Assembly: GCA_011799875.1 (NCBI GenBank)
Contig: CM022303.1
Coordinates: forward strand, 67,139,446-67,203,445
Direction of reading: 5' to 3'
Length of the DNA: 64,000 nt
From: Thinopyrum elongatum
Taxonomy: Eukaryota; Streptophyta; Magnoliopsida; Poales; Poaceae
Shown: positions 46,866-57,240 of the stretch, one piece after another
How the letters are laid out: each line of letters opens with the position of its first letter
How positions within the stretch are numbered: position 1 is the stretch's first letter
Translations under genes and position numbers: made by a program
Notes under the pieces: model-generated
Told to the model about the DNA's origin: nothing
Databases searched by the model: none
The model's input: only the letters and a program-made list of their open reading frames with translations

Positions 46866-46902
46866 TAGCCACCAACCGGGACTAAAGGGTTTCATATATA
46901 AG
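46866..46902 (+). promoter_or_regulatory. CACTA subterminal-type repeat and TATA box
   Basis: AGCCACCAACCGGGACTAAAGG is followed by TATATAAG at 46895-46902. This repeats the layout of the 5' end at 9660-9698 and could drive the downstream TNPA-like gene. Confidence 0.5.
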
Positions 46903-47400
46903 CGCGCACTTTGGAAATTTGCAAACACACCATCAGTTTGCCCCCGACGACGCCGAAGGCCTCGATGTTGTCAGGCTGCCGGGTCGTAGCTCGCCGCCGC
47001 CCCGCGCCTCGTCGTCGCCGCCCCCGACGCCGGCCGCCCGCGCCTCCTCCCTGAGCCCGACGCCGCCGCGCCCGGCCACGCCCTCGACGTCGTCGCTGCC
47101 CCCAACGCGCCGGCCGGCCGCCCGCGCCTCTCCTCCCCGAGCCCGACGCCGCCGCGCCCGCCCCCTTTGTCGCCGCCCCCAACGCCGGCCGCCCGTGCCA
47201 CCGCCTCCTTCCCCGAGCCCCTTCGACGTCGGCCGCCCGTGCCTCCTCCCCACGACGCCGCGCGCCCGCGCCTCCTCACCGGCCGAGGCCCCGTCGATGC
47301 CGCCCTGCGCCGGCCTCGACCCCGCCATCGCCGGCCTCTACCTCGCCCGCTATGAGCTCACCGCCCCCTCGTTCTCCGGCTTTTTTTTTGCATAGATTTT
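46903..47400 (+). other. GC-rich Pro/Arg/Ala-coding block of the CACTA
   Basis: CCGCC-rich sequence with long open frames on both strands; one plus frame begins MQTHHQFAPDD. Composition alone explains the open frames. It may be the first exon region of the TNPA-like gene, with no identifiable domain. Confidence 0.4.
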
Positions 47401-47409
47401 TTTTCTTTT

Positions 47410-47475
47410 ACATATGTATATATATATTTATGTATGTATGTATATATGTACGTATACAATGTATGTATGTATTTT
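47410..47475. repeat. ATGT/TATA microsatellite
   Basis: Short runs of TATATA and ATGTATGT. A nearby 21-base tandem pair (TTTGTCATGTATTTGCAAAAG) lies at about 47668-47710. Confidence 0.8.
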
Positions 47476-47779
47476 TAGATGAATGGTGGAATTTACATAG
47501 ATTGTTTCTTTTTCACTAGCTAGTTTTTTTTTTCTGTTTTTTAGTTTTTTATAGTTTTAGTGTTGTATCATCATAGTATAGAAAAAATTTGGATAGAAAA
47601 AAGTTGCAATAAAAAAAGCTGCATAGAAAAAAGTTGTAAAGAAAAAATATTTTAATGTTGTAAAAGTTTGTCATGTATTTGCAAAAGTTTGTCATGTATT
47701 TGCAAAATCAAGTGAACAAGAATTACAAAAATCATAATCAAGCATTTAAAAAAATGTTAAATTTGCATAGAAACATTTT

Positions 47780-48190
47780 TGGCTAGGACGATACCCGGCC
47801 CGCATCCTCGTCGTCGACTCGTTGGCGACGACCTGCTTCAGAGGCGCCATGTCCGGGACTGGGCTCCGTCGGGCTGGCACTGGGAGGTGCTACCTTCCAG
47901 GGTGCGCAGCTTGGTGAGGAACCGGGATCCCGTCGTCGACCCGGAGCTTCTTTGATGGCGGTCGCGTGGGCCACTTTCAGTGCGGAAGCAGCCGACCCCC
48001 GCGGAGGTGGTACATCGCCGTGTCAGGGAGGAGGACGAGCACGTCCGTCGCTACATGGTTGCGTTGGACGTCAGGTTCTCCAATACCTGGCAGGTTCTTC
48101 AGGGATCTCACCCGAGCTATGATCCTGTGATGGTTCCTTCTCTTTGGGTGTCTACCGCCCGCGCCTCAGGAACCACGAGTGAACTAGATT
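47780..48190 (+). pseudogene. CACTA gene 2, possible upstream exon
   Basis: It includes VHRRVREEDEHVRRYMVALD near 48007, then SHPSYDPVMVPSLWVSTARA. It lies between the GC-rich block and the Transposase_24-type exons, so it may be an upstream exon of that gene. I recognise no domain. Downstream (48190-48500) is AT-rich with imperfect ATTCGAGATGTATT-type repeats and no gene. Confidence 0.35.
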
Positions 48191-48539
48191 CTTCGATAAT
48201 ATTCGATATGTATTAGCTAGTGATGTTATATATATGATAATACTCAAGATGTATTAGTGATAATACTCGAGATGTATTTGAGATTATATTCGAGACGATG
48301 TATTCGAGATTACATTATTCGATAATATTCGAGACGATGTATTCGAGATTATATTCGATGATGCATATTATCTGGATTATTCGAGATGTATTAGTGATAT
48401 TATTCAAGATGCATATTATCTACTATGCTTCAGTTTTTCCTTATTGATTGCATTCTAATTTGAATACTAAATTGTTTTATCTTTCTTCTGAATTAGTAAT
48501 TAAGCTACGGACGATACCGGCAGAGACGGAGAAGAGACC

Positions 48540-50083
48540 ATGTTCGACATCATACGCTCCCCGAGCCCAGACAATGAACCTGAAGATGACGGCTCGCAAT
48601 ATCTAAACAATTCCGGTGAGGGTATGATATTTGATGAAGACGAACGAATAGATGAAGGCCACAACAATGATGACGAAGGAAATTTTCTTCAAATAACAAA
48701 GACCGGCGAGGTAAATTTATATAAGGCATCTGGTGATCATTACATGTATTAAATGATTTGTATATATACATATATTAACGAATCGATCTTTCTTCTTTTA
48801 GCCCTCCGGATCAAGCAAATCTTCTACAAGCAGGACAGTACGAGGCCCGGCCAAAAGGTTGCAGGCTGGCGTAAAGTACAACATCGATGCCATCAAACCA
48901 AATGGCGATCTGCTTGCTCCTAAAGCGAATGCGAACAAATTTACTCATTAGTGCAGAGTTATTGTCAGGGGCCAAATCCCGATCTCCGTTCAAGAATGGA
49001 ATAAGCCAACAAAGGGAGATGAAGGAGTTAGTTTTGTCTCCGAAAGAGCAAAAGATCTGCTTTGGGAATCGCTCATGTCACATTTCACCCTACCAGATCA
49101 TTTGACAGATGCAGAACGGGAGAAAGTCATGAAGAGTGCTCTTAAGAAGATGGCGATAGCATTATGCAACCACAAGAAAAGAATATGGACCAAGTACGAA
49201 GTAGACGGAAAGCAGACTCCAGCATGCAAGGGAGCATTGGAGAAGGCAAGAGATCACTGGGACTCTTTCGTGAAGTTCAAGGAATCGGAAGCAGCTAAGG
49301 AACGGTCCAGAATAAACAAGATTAATGCTGCGAAAAAAAGTGGCACCATCGGCTGGGGCCAGGCGGCTACCAGGTCACCCGGCCTAAGTGGGATCAAGCT
49401 GAGGAACAGATGATTGCTGTAGGGTTCACTCCAGTTACATTGAGTTGGCCCGACAGGTGCCGGACTTGGTTTTATGCGCATGGGGGGAAGTTGGAACCGA
49501 AGACAGAGTTGGTTATGGAGCGGCAAGTCTTAAAGAAACCTCCGATGCTTTACTTGCTGCAATAGAAGAGGCTCGAACGGGGGCGTTCAAGCCCGACAGA
49601 GAGAACGACGAGCTTACGCGCGCCCTGAAGAATCCTGAACACCCGGGACGAACATGAGGCAAAGGCGTTGTTCCGTGGTTTGAGGGGTTTGCGAATTGGA
49701 ATGCCACTTACAAAAGCCGTGCGAGGAAGAAGCAGCAGGAGGAGGAGAAGAGGAAGCTGGAGGAGGAGCAGAGGAAGGAGGAAGCAGTCCACCTTCAACT
49801 GGTAGAATCAAAGCACGCGGAGTTGGAACGCGCTTTCACGTGGCAGCAGGAGCAGATCAACTCACTTAGCCAGGAAAGGGCGTGTCAGCAGCGGCAGCAG
49901 CAAGCAGATCCAGCATTGGATAGCACCGTCCCATCTATGCCGAGAAGCAGCGTGGGTTCCACCCCGGCCGATGATGCACTGCTGGCTAGATACCCCGTGG
50001 ATGATATCAAACGTGCGACACCTTGTGAGCTACACATTAAAGTGAAGAACATATCCATGAAGGTGGCAGATGGCTATGCTTTA
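48540..50083 (+). pseudogene. CACTA gene 2: Transposase_24 / TNPA-like protein, broken
   Basis: Exon 48540-48710 (MFDIIRSPSPDNEPEDDGSQ...) ends GAG|GTAAAT, and exon 48802 onward follows TTTTAG with matching phase. The Transposase_24 (Ptta/En/Spm) region is about 48949-49410, with VIVRGQIPISVQEWNKPTKG, SHFTLPDHLTDAEREKVMK and CNHKKRIWTKY. A long Glu/Arg/Gln coiled coil then leads to SVGSTPADDALLARYPVDD. Defects: TAG at 48949-48951, a frame change at an A7 run (49333-49339), another near 49510, and further shifts around 49655. Its last codons run straight into the CACTA end at 50084, whose CACTAG supplies the stop. This protein class binds subterminal repeats in En/Spm. Confidence 0.85.
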
Positions 50084-50290
50084 CACTAGTAGAAAACCGG
50101 GCAATTGTCCCGGTTCCAGAGGGCCTTTAGTCCCGGTTCCGCAACTGGGACAAAATGATCGGGACTAAAGCCCCTCACTTTTAGTCCCGATTGTCTTACG
50201 AACTGGGACTAAAGGAGCTCCACGTGGCCGCTGTGGGGGCAGGAGGACCTTTAGTCCCGGTTGGTAACACCGACCGGGACTAAAAGGCAG
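50084..50290. repeat. Subterminal repeats of the second CACTA
   Basis: Direct and inverted TTTAGTCCCGGTT units next to the terminus. Further on, a 43-base segment (ATAGAGAGAAGTGACCTCTC...) occurs twice, near 50390 and 50520. Confidence 0.88.
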
Positions 50291-50630
50291 CCACGCGTCA
50301 GCACCTGCCAAGCGCTGGGGTTTTTTTTGAAAGGGGGGTTTTGGAGGGTTTATTAGGGGTTTCATATTGTGTTAGCTAGCTACGTACTACATATAGAGAG
50401 AAGTGACCTCTCTTTCTCCGTGCTTGGTCAACGCTAGCTACTACATATAGAGAGAACTCGACGCTAGCTAGTAAGCAAATGAAGGAACAATTAATTACAC
50501 AAGATCGTCATGAACATATATAGAGAGAAGTGACCTCTCTTTCTCCGTGCTTGGTCGAACAACTAGTTTTCGTATATCTATCCGGAGCTACTACATATGT
50601 ACAATATAACATCTCTTACGATCCCTAACA

Positions 50631-52560
50631 TCATCTACCGAAAATCCATTTGAATTTCCATATGGTATTCTCCCTTTCATGTATGACGTGGTCAAGAAAG
50701 AATCCTGCCAATTCCTCTTAAATTGCTCGTATGCGATCATGTGGTAGGAGTTGACCCCGCATCTCCCGCATCTAATTTAAAGAAGGGGGTCAATACATAT
50801 ATATGAATGAAACTCAACACAATTGATGGTAATAAAATAAAATTATGAATATTGTTTACTTACTTCAAATTGTTGGTCAGAGAAGCCCCGCTCAGAGATC
50901 GAGTGGCGCATGAACTCGCAAACATAGTATCCACATAAATTAGTCCCGGGTGGCTGCAACAAGCACTTTACGAGAATAGAGTTCAACCAAAATGATAATC
51001 AAGCATGATAATGGTATTGATGAAACTAGAATCAATGAGAGATGTGTGGAACTAGCTAGTACTACTTACTTTGGGGTGTGTAAATCGCAGCTCATTCTCC
51101 AGACCGGGAACCATTCCGGTGAACTTTTTCCAAACCCTGCAAGGCAAAGAAAATGATTACTTGATATCAGGAAATGAACGAAAGTTACCGATATGGTGCG
51201 ATAATGATTGAACTTACTTCTGGAGCATTTCACTCATGTCTGCATAATCCTTAGGATCTTTACGTCTCGAGTCTAAGACAGTTACTACTCCCCTGTCAAG
51301 CTTAATGGACAGCAGAATAAAGTGGAACCTGCACAAGCATAACTCATCAATTACAGTACGTAACCTCGAGTAAGTGAAACCGAATATGCACAAGACAGTA
51401 ACACTCACTTGAAGTTGTAAGGAAAGAGTATTTCCCTTTTGTTTTGATGTCGAAGGAATGCTTTTAGCAAGTTTTCCTCAGTATCTTCAACTCTGTTTTG
51501 TACCGTCCATTCATTTGCGGTATTTGGGCTAATGAACCCAATGTCATAGATTTGTCCTCTTTTGCATTCAACGATCTTCAATCTGCATAATATAGTGAGG
51601 ATAATTATATATACATGCAATGAACGAGCTGAGCTAGAGACTTAATTACAGAAGTAATACTTACAGACAATAGCAAGTCATGAGTTGTTTGTCGAGGGCG
51701 TCTTGATTGAATAACTGAAATAATTCCACAAATTCAACAGGCATCAGGTCGACTCCAATGAAGTCGTGCTCATCTTTAATTCCCACCAAAATACTGTCGG
51801 TCCCACTCTTGCTGCAGGTTTCCAAGTACCAGTTATGCAATCTTCGCATCATCGTTGGTAGATGCGGGAGCTGATCAGGTTTGACAAGAGGCTTCCCGTG
51901 CTTGTATCTAAAGACCTCTACTACCTCAGCCATTTCAGACTGTACATCATCACCCACGTAATCAGCAAGAGTGGTACCGGGCGCTAGCGCCGGATGATTA
52001 GCGATATCGCTAGACACCTTGAGTGGGGGGCACGATTGCTTCTCCTGTTCGCCGAGCTGGGGAATTGTTTTCCCCCTTCGTCTTGCAGCACTGGTAGTAC
52101 TTCCCGACCGTCGCGCTTCATCATATGTCTTTTCAATACAGCGGTCATAGTTGGATTGCGGCGGAGGCGGTGGTGGTCGCTTAAGGGCATCCAGAGTGCG
52201 CTTCGCTTTCACCGGATCTATTGTTTCCTTCAGAGGTAGACGTTTCCGTTCAAAATGGGCCTGCACTTCGGCAGCCACGACGTCCTTGTTTTCCTCGTCA
52301 GTCCTCTCATATGGTAACTTTGGAGGAGCCCTGAGGCTTGGACTAAATTTGAATTTCTTCCCGCCTGTTGTACTGCTAGCCGCCGGAGCAGCGATGGCTC
52401 TCTTCCGCCGTTGCTGAGGCGGCGGAGTCCGCTCACGCGCCGGAGGAGGCGGAGTCCACTGACGTGCCGGAGACAACTAAGGTGGAAGAGGACTCTGCTG
52501 AGGGGCCTCCTCCGCCGGAGACGGCGACTGAGGCGGCGGAGACAGTTCACGTGCCGGAGA
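50631..52560 (-). pseudogene. Ulp1-like (C48) cysteine protease gene carried by the CACTA
   Basis: Exons on the minus strand with consensus splice sites and matching phases: (..52560)-51665, 51582-51409, 51328-51218, 51136-51070, 50953-50864, 50771-50631. The N-terminal part is Pro-rich (SPARQWTPPPPARERTPPPQ) and the middle is a transposon-type spacer. The protease C-terminus shows His in FHFILL, Asp in TVLDS and Cys in NLCGYYVCEFM, the C48 triad. A TAA at 50718-50720 in the last exon removes the final 29 codons, and a TAG near 52477 splits the Pro-rich start. The 5' end is lost at the joint with Gypsy D. Such genes are known passengers of plant DNA transposons; the role is unproven. Confidence 0.8.
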
Positions 52561-52577
52561 CGACTCGGGCAGCTGAG

Positions 52578-55163
52578 ACTGACAGTAGGCCCCACTAGCT
52601 AAGTAACCCATTTAGTTAAAATTAACCAAGTTTAATTAACTAAGCCACTGACATGTGGGACCCACATGTCAGGTTTGACCTGGCCAGCCGACTGTTGACC
52701 ACTGACATCATCATGACCTCATGCTGATGTCACCAAACACTGTTCTGGATAATGTCGAATGAGATGAATAAAATAAATTCTAGAAAATGTCTAAATTCTT
52801 TGAAAATTCATAGAAATTAAACGGTAGCTCAGATCGAAAAACTTTCTACATGAAAGTTGATCAGAAAAATGAGACGAATCCATTTGTGCCATTTGTTTCC
52901 GTGTCAGGACCCTCTATGGAGGTGAAGCCGCAACTTTTAGCCTGTTTCCGGTAGGTGAATAGTGCATATATACCGGTTAATAAATCCAACTTAAATCCTA
53001 AAATAACTAATATGACTTAGACATGCTTTTAGGCAACCCTGCACTGCACGTTAGCATAGCATGCTCTGTGTTGCTTAAGTTTGCTGTGTATTTATCTGTT
53101 TCTTCCCCCTCTTGTCTCTCGGTAGATCCCAGTACCGACGTAGTCCCCGAGACCGACGCAGCTCCGGAGTTCGACTACACTGTTGACGGCCCTTCTCTTG
53201 CCGCAGAGCTTCCACGCAAGGACCCCCCCCCCTTTGAACATGCCTATATCGCCTGTTCTTTCTCCCTCCTGCTTGCATTAGATTTTTCTACTGCTTTGAG
53301 TTATCCTATTCTGATGCGTAGCCTGTTTATTGTAACCTGCTATTGATACCTTACCTGCTTATCCTAAACTGCTTAGTATAGGATGGTTAGAGACCCACCA
53401 GAGACACCACTTTGACCCAGTTGCCCCCGCTGGATTATCAGATGACTCGATCAACGTGATCGACAACCAGGCCCCGGCACCGCACATCACCCCCTTAGTT
53501 GTACGACACTGCAGCTTTACCATCGAGTGCCGAGGGTGATACCTCGTTTAGCACTTCTGATGTTAACTCTGTAGAGTAGCTATTCGGTCGTGGTCATCGA
53601 GGGTGATTCCTCCTTCACCACTTCCGATAACGACGCCGTCGTGCAACACCTCAAGTGTGAACCTCGAGGGTGATTCCTCCTAAGTTCACCTTGACGGATA
53701 CATCGAGTAGGAATCTAACAAGGGTGATACCTTGGATTCCCTGATGTTATGGACACACGGATACTTGGACTTTACAACTGTTACTTGGAAAGGCGGGTCG
53801 ACCCTGAGGGGTACTCACGAGTGATGGGAAGTCAGGTTGACCTGGAGGGTACCCGAGATTTAAATACGAGGCGTGGCCGGGCATTCTTAGCCCTTGCCGC
53901 AAGTCCTCGAGACGGGGTGGCGGGGTCACACCGATCGTGAGTCTCTGATAGTTACCGCATCCTACAAATACATTAATGATTTGGATATTTGATCTGAGTG
54001 GGCCTCTGACCCGATAGCACTAACCATCACGCGGGAATAAGTATGGGCACTCTGTGTCATATGTTTCTTCCGAAAGCTCTGTCAGACGTCCAGTTCAGCA
54101 TCGCGGCACGGCTGGGCCGGCGCCATCCTGTAGTGGTGGTACCGAGATTCGCCCTGCTCGCAACGACCCGGAGTGCACAGGGCGATGGCCCAAGACCCCT
54201 GAGCGCTTAGGATATAGACCGACGGGGACCTCTCTGCCGAGCCTAGGTAGGGTTGCGGTGTGTCGTTTGGCCGAGGCTGGGCATGACCCAGAAAAGTGTG
54301 TCTGGCCAGAGTTAAGCGAGTGTGGTGGGTAAGTTGGTGCACCCCTGCAGGGAAGAACTAATCTATGCATAGCCGGATCCTCGGTAACGGACGCTCGGAG
54401 TTGTATCCCGATTGATACAACTAGAACATAATGTTGAGTTGAGAAATGGATAGTATGGCTCTGGGATTGCATTCTCGCAGGGAGTCGAGAAAGGATCTCT
54501 GGCCGAGGTTGATACTTAATGCTACTACTACTTTATACTGTACTAATCTACACTCTTCTAATGCTGCAAGACCGCTGAAGATTCTAGTCTTCGATAGGAC
54601 TAAACCTTCTCTCTATTCTGGCATTGCTACAGCCCAGTCCACATATAGAGCGTTCCTTTGATAATGTTGCATATGTAGTGTAGATCCTTGCTTGCTGAGT
54701 ACTTCGGATGAGTACTCACGGTTGCTTTGCTTCCTCTTTTTTCCCCTACCCGTTTGATGCAACTAGATGACGGAGCCCCGGAGCCAACTACCCCCGCCGA
54801 CGACTACTACTACCACCCCGAGGGTGGTTACTACTACGAGCTTGCCGACGACCAGGAGTAGGATCGGAGGGTCCCAGGCAGGAGGCATGCGCCTTTTCGA
54901 TCGTAGTGTTTTCTTTTGCCTTGCCTTTTAAAGGCCTATTTGTTTTATCTTTTATATCTGTGCTCAGATATCTGATGCTTCCATGGACGCTTGTAAGCGA
55001 GCTTATGTATTCGAGCCCTCGAGGCCCCTGGCTTGTAACATAAAGCTTGTATTATTTTAATTTGTGTCTAGAGTTGTGTTGTGATATCTTTAAGTGAGTC
55101 CTTAGGCTTGATCATGTGCATTTGTGTGTATGATTAGTGCACGATTAAGCCGGGGGCACCACA
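52578..55163 (+). repeat. 5' LTR of Gypsy D, truncated at its start
   Basis: It begins within the LTR at the point matching 61777 of the 3' LTR (ACTGACAGTAGGCCCC) and ends GGGGGCACCACA. Exon-like segments lie at 53126-53220 and 54766-54861, and CGAGG..CCTCG hairpins at 53520-53735. Confidence 0.92.
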
Positions 55164-55166
55164 GGT

Positions 55167-55179
55167 TGGTATCAGAGCC
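55167..55179 (+). other. Primer-binding site of Gypsy D
   Basis: TGGTATCAGAGCC, complementary to tRNA-iMet, three bases after the LTR end. Confidence 0.93.
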
Positions 55180-55782
55180 GACTACCTGTAGGAATCCCCC
55201 TTTCCAACTCCTTGGGCGAAGTTGAGTCTAGTCGTCCAAAAACTGTTTTACTAACTTGGCTGTGTGGCTTACGGGCCCACATCATCGAATGGGTGGTATT
55301 AGGATCTTTTATTCCTCGTCTATACTCTGGGACTCTGATCTCTCTTCTATTCGGGTTAAAAAATTTACTAACTCCAACATTAGGTTCTCGTGATCAGATC
55401 CACCCAGAGTTCTGAAATTACCCCCCTTTCTTCAAGATTTTGGGCCAGGTTCTGCTTGCATGATCCTTTTATTGAGGGCACCCTGTGTTGTCACTTGCAG
55501 ATTCCTCGCTCCAACAGTTTTCTCCGACATGATGTAGCCTTTGCTAGGTCATGTTGTTGTATTCCTCACCGCGTGCCTGCGCGCCGCCTAGTTTGTCTAG
55601 CTGCTAGCGTTCCCGAGCTCATACTATCCGTTTGAATCTAACTCTGTGCATGGATTGGTATGTCTTTAACGACTACTATCATATATATATTGCCCTTCTT
55701 GTTCATTTCCCGTGTTACATCATGAATAACTCCATACACATGCAGTTGTTATTACTAAACCGTCCCTGTTGTTTTTAGTAGG
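55180..55782 (+). other. Leader of Gypsy D
   Basis: Untranslated leader between the primer site and the gag ATG; no gene seen. Confidence 0.6.
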
Positions 55783-57240
55783 ATGGCTCACGATCCTCCA
55801 CCTCCACCCTATATTGTCGCGATGATGCAGTAGTTTGAATTGAGTCGTCAGCTCAACGAGAGTTTGGTGAACCGTTTGGAACGCAACGATGCTCGTCAAG
55901 AGCCTGGTCTGATATCGCTTAAAGATTTCGTGCACCTCAACCCATCTATTTTCCGCAACTCCACCAATCCTATGGATGCTGATGACTGGCTCCGAGACAT
56001 CCTGTTTGAGATGGAATCAGCTAATGTTGCTCCTCACAATTACGTCACCTTTGCGACATTTCACTTGAAGGGCCCAGCTGCTCAATGGTGGGAAAGCCAC
56101 AGGCGTATGCTGCGTGCTGGAACCGTAACCACTTGGCAGGAATTTCAGATCGCCTTCCGTGCACGGCACATTCCTCAAGGTCTGATGGACCAGAAGAAGA
56201 GGGAGTTCCGCAAACTCATACAGGACAAAATGACTGTGGATGAATACCAGAGGAAATTCCTTGAATTATCCCGCTATGCAGAAGATGACGTCTACACTGA
56301 CGCACGCAAGAAGGAGAAATTCCATGAAGGACTGCATACTGATATAGACCTCACACTTGCTGTCCATGATTGCACAGACTTCGCAACTCTTGTCAGTCAA
56401 TCTTTCCGAGTTGAAACTGCTCTGACTAAATACCAGGAGTCGCTCAAGCGCACTCGTGATGTTGGTTCGTCTTCGGGTCGACCTGCTCAGAAATGTCGAG
56501 TCTGGATCCCACATAATGTTCATCACCGCCCTGCTCCAACACCAAGGCCATCTTATGTTGCACCTCGTCTGCCTCTACCGCCGAGACAGCTAACAAGTCA
56601 GGGTGGACAGTCCAACACTGTGGCTCGTCCCCATAATGATGGTTTATGCCGTAAGTGTGGACGGCCAGGGCACCGTGCTTTCAACTGTCATCAGGGTCAG
56701 CCGCAGAATTCATCACGTCGTCCTGTTGACTGTAAAAAGGGCCGTCGAAACCATCGCAACAGAAGCTATGGTGTCAGGCCACCTGCTATGAATTGTGGTC
56801 AAGTCACTCATGTCAAAATGGAAGAAGCTCGTGAAGCCCCAAAGATTGTGATGGGTACCCTTCTTGTTAATTCAGTGCCAGCAACTGTCCTCTTTGATTC
56901 AGGAGCTTCGCATGCCTTTGTGTCCCAACAATTTGCTCAAATACACGGGCTAGGCATGGAAGAATTACCCACTCCTATGGCGGTCAAATCCCCGGGGTCC
57001 AAGTGGCAAACCACAATGGTAAGCCCCCACAACCAAATCGAAATTGGAGGTCTACTTTTTCCGGTTTCTCTCATTATACTCGGACCTTCCAACATAGACG
57101 TCATTCTTGGTATGGATTGGTTGACAGCCCATAATGCTTTGATTGACTGTGCTACTAAGACTATCTAGCTCACTCACCCTTCTGGCCAGACAGTCCAATA
57201 CTCAGTCCGAGCAGCTCAGGATGCCGAGAATTAGATATAT
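55783..57240 (+). pseudogene. Gypsy D gag and protease
   Basis: The ATG at 55783 (MAHDPPPPPYIVAMMQ) is followed by TAG at 55831-55833. The frame then runs open to TAG at 57166-57168, and another TAG follows at 57232-57234. The Retrotrans_gag region includes FATFHLKGPAAQWWESHRR. A CCHC knuckle is C-RK-C-GRPGH-RAFN-C. The aspartic protease motif is LFDSGASHAFV, followed by DVILGMDWL. All three stops fit Gln CAG changed to TAG. The region is otherwise intact for about 440 codons. Confidence 0.92.

Larger units (their letters stand above)
9402..50083 (+). mobile_element. CACTA (En/Spm) transposon with nested insertions
   Basis: It starts with the terminal motif CACTAGCAGAAAAACG at 9402, preceded by a possible 3-base duplication TAT. 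Subterminal TTTAGTCCCGGTT units follow at 9420-9680. It holds a small coiled-coil gene (10327-10632), a transposase (22469-25826), 336-base repeats (26007-26937), and a Transposase_24/TNPA-like gene (48540-50083), the En/Spm order. No right-hand terminus was found. The sequence stops at another CACTA end at 50084. More subterminal-type repeats and a TATA box at 27480-27600 and 46866-46902 allow the alternative that two elements abut here. Solo LTR A, solo LTR E/F, Copia B and C, and fragment X lie inside. Confidence 0.8.
50084..52577 (-). mobile_element. Second CACTA element, one end only
   Basis: Terminal CACTAGTAGAAAAC at 50084, preceded by TTA (possible target duplication). Subterminal TTTAGTCCCGGTT units follow at 50105-50285. 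It contains the minus-strand Ulp1-like gene. The other end is missing: at 52578 the sequence switches to the Gypsy D LTR, in the middle of that LTR. It interrupts the TNPA-like gene of the first CACTA. Confidence 0.85.

Noticed and set aside
46919..47395. 158-codon Pro/Arg-rich frame
   Set aside because: Composition-driven CCG repeats; the minus strand is equally open. Kept only as a possible leader exon region of the CACTA gene.
55167..55179. tRNA gene candidate because of the tRNA-iMet match
   Set aside because: Only the 13-base complement of the tRNA end is present, directly after an LTR; it is a primer-binding site. The same holds at 18851-18863.
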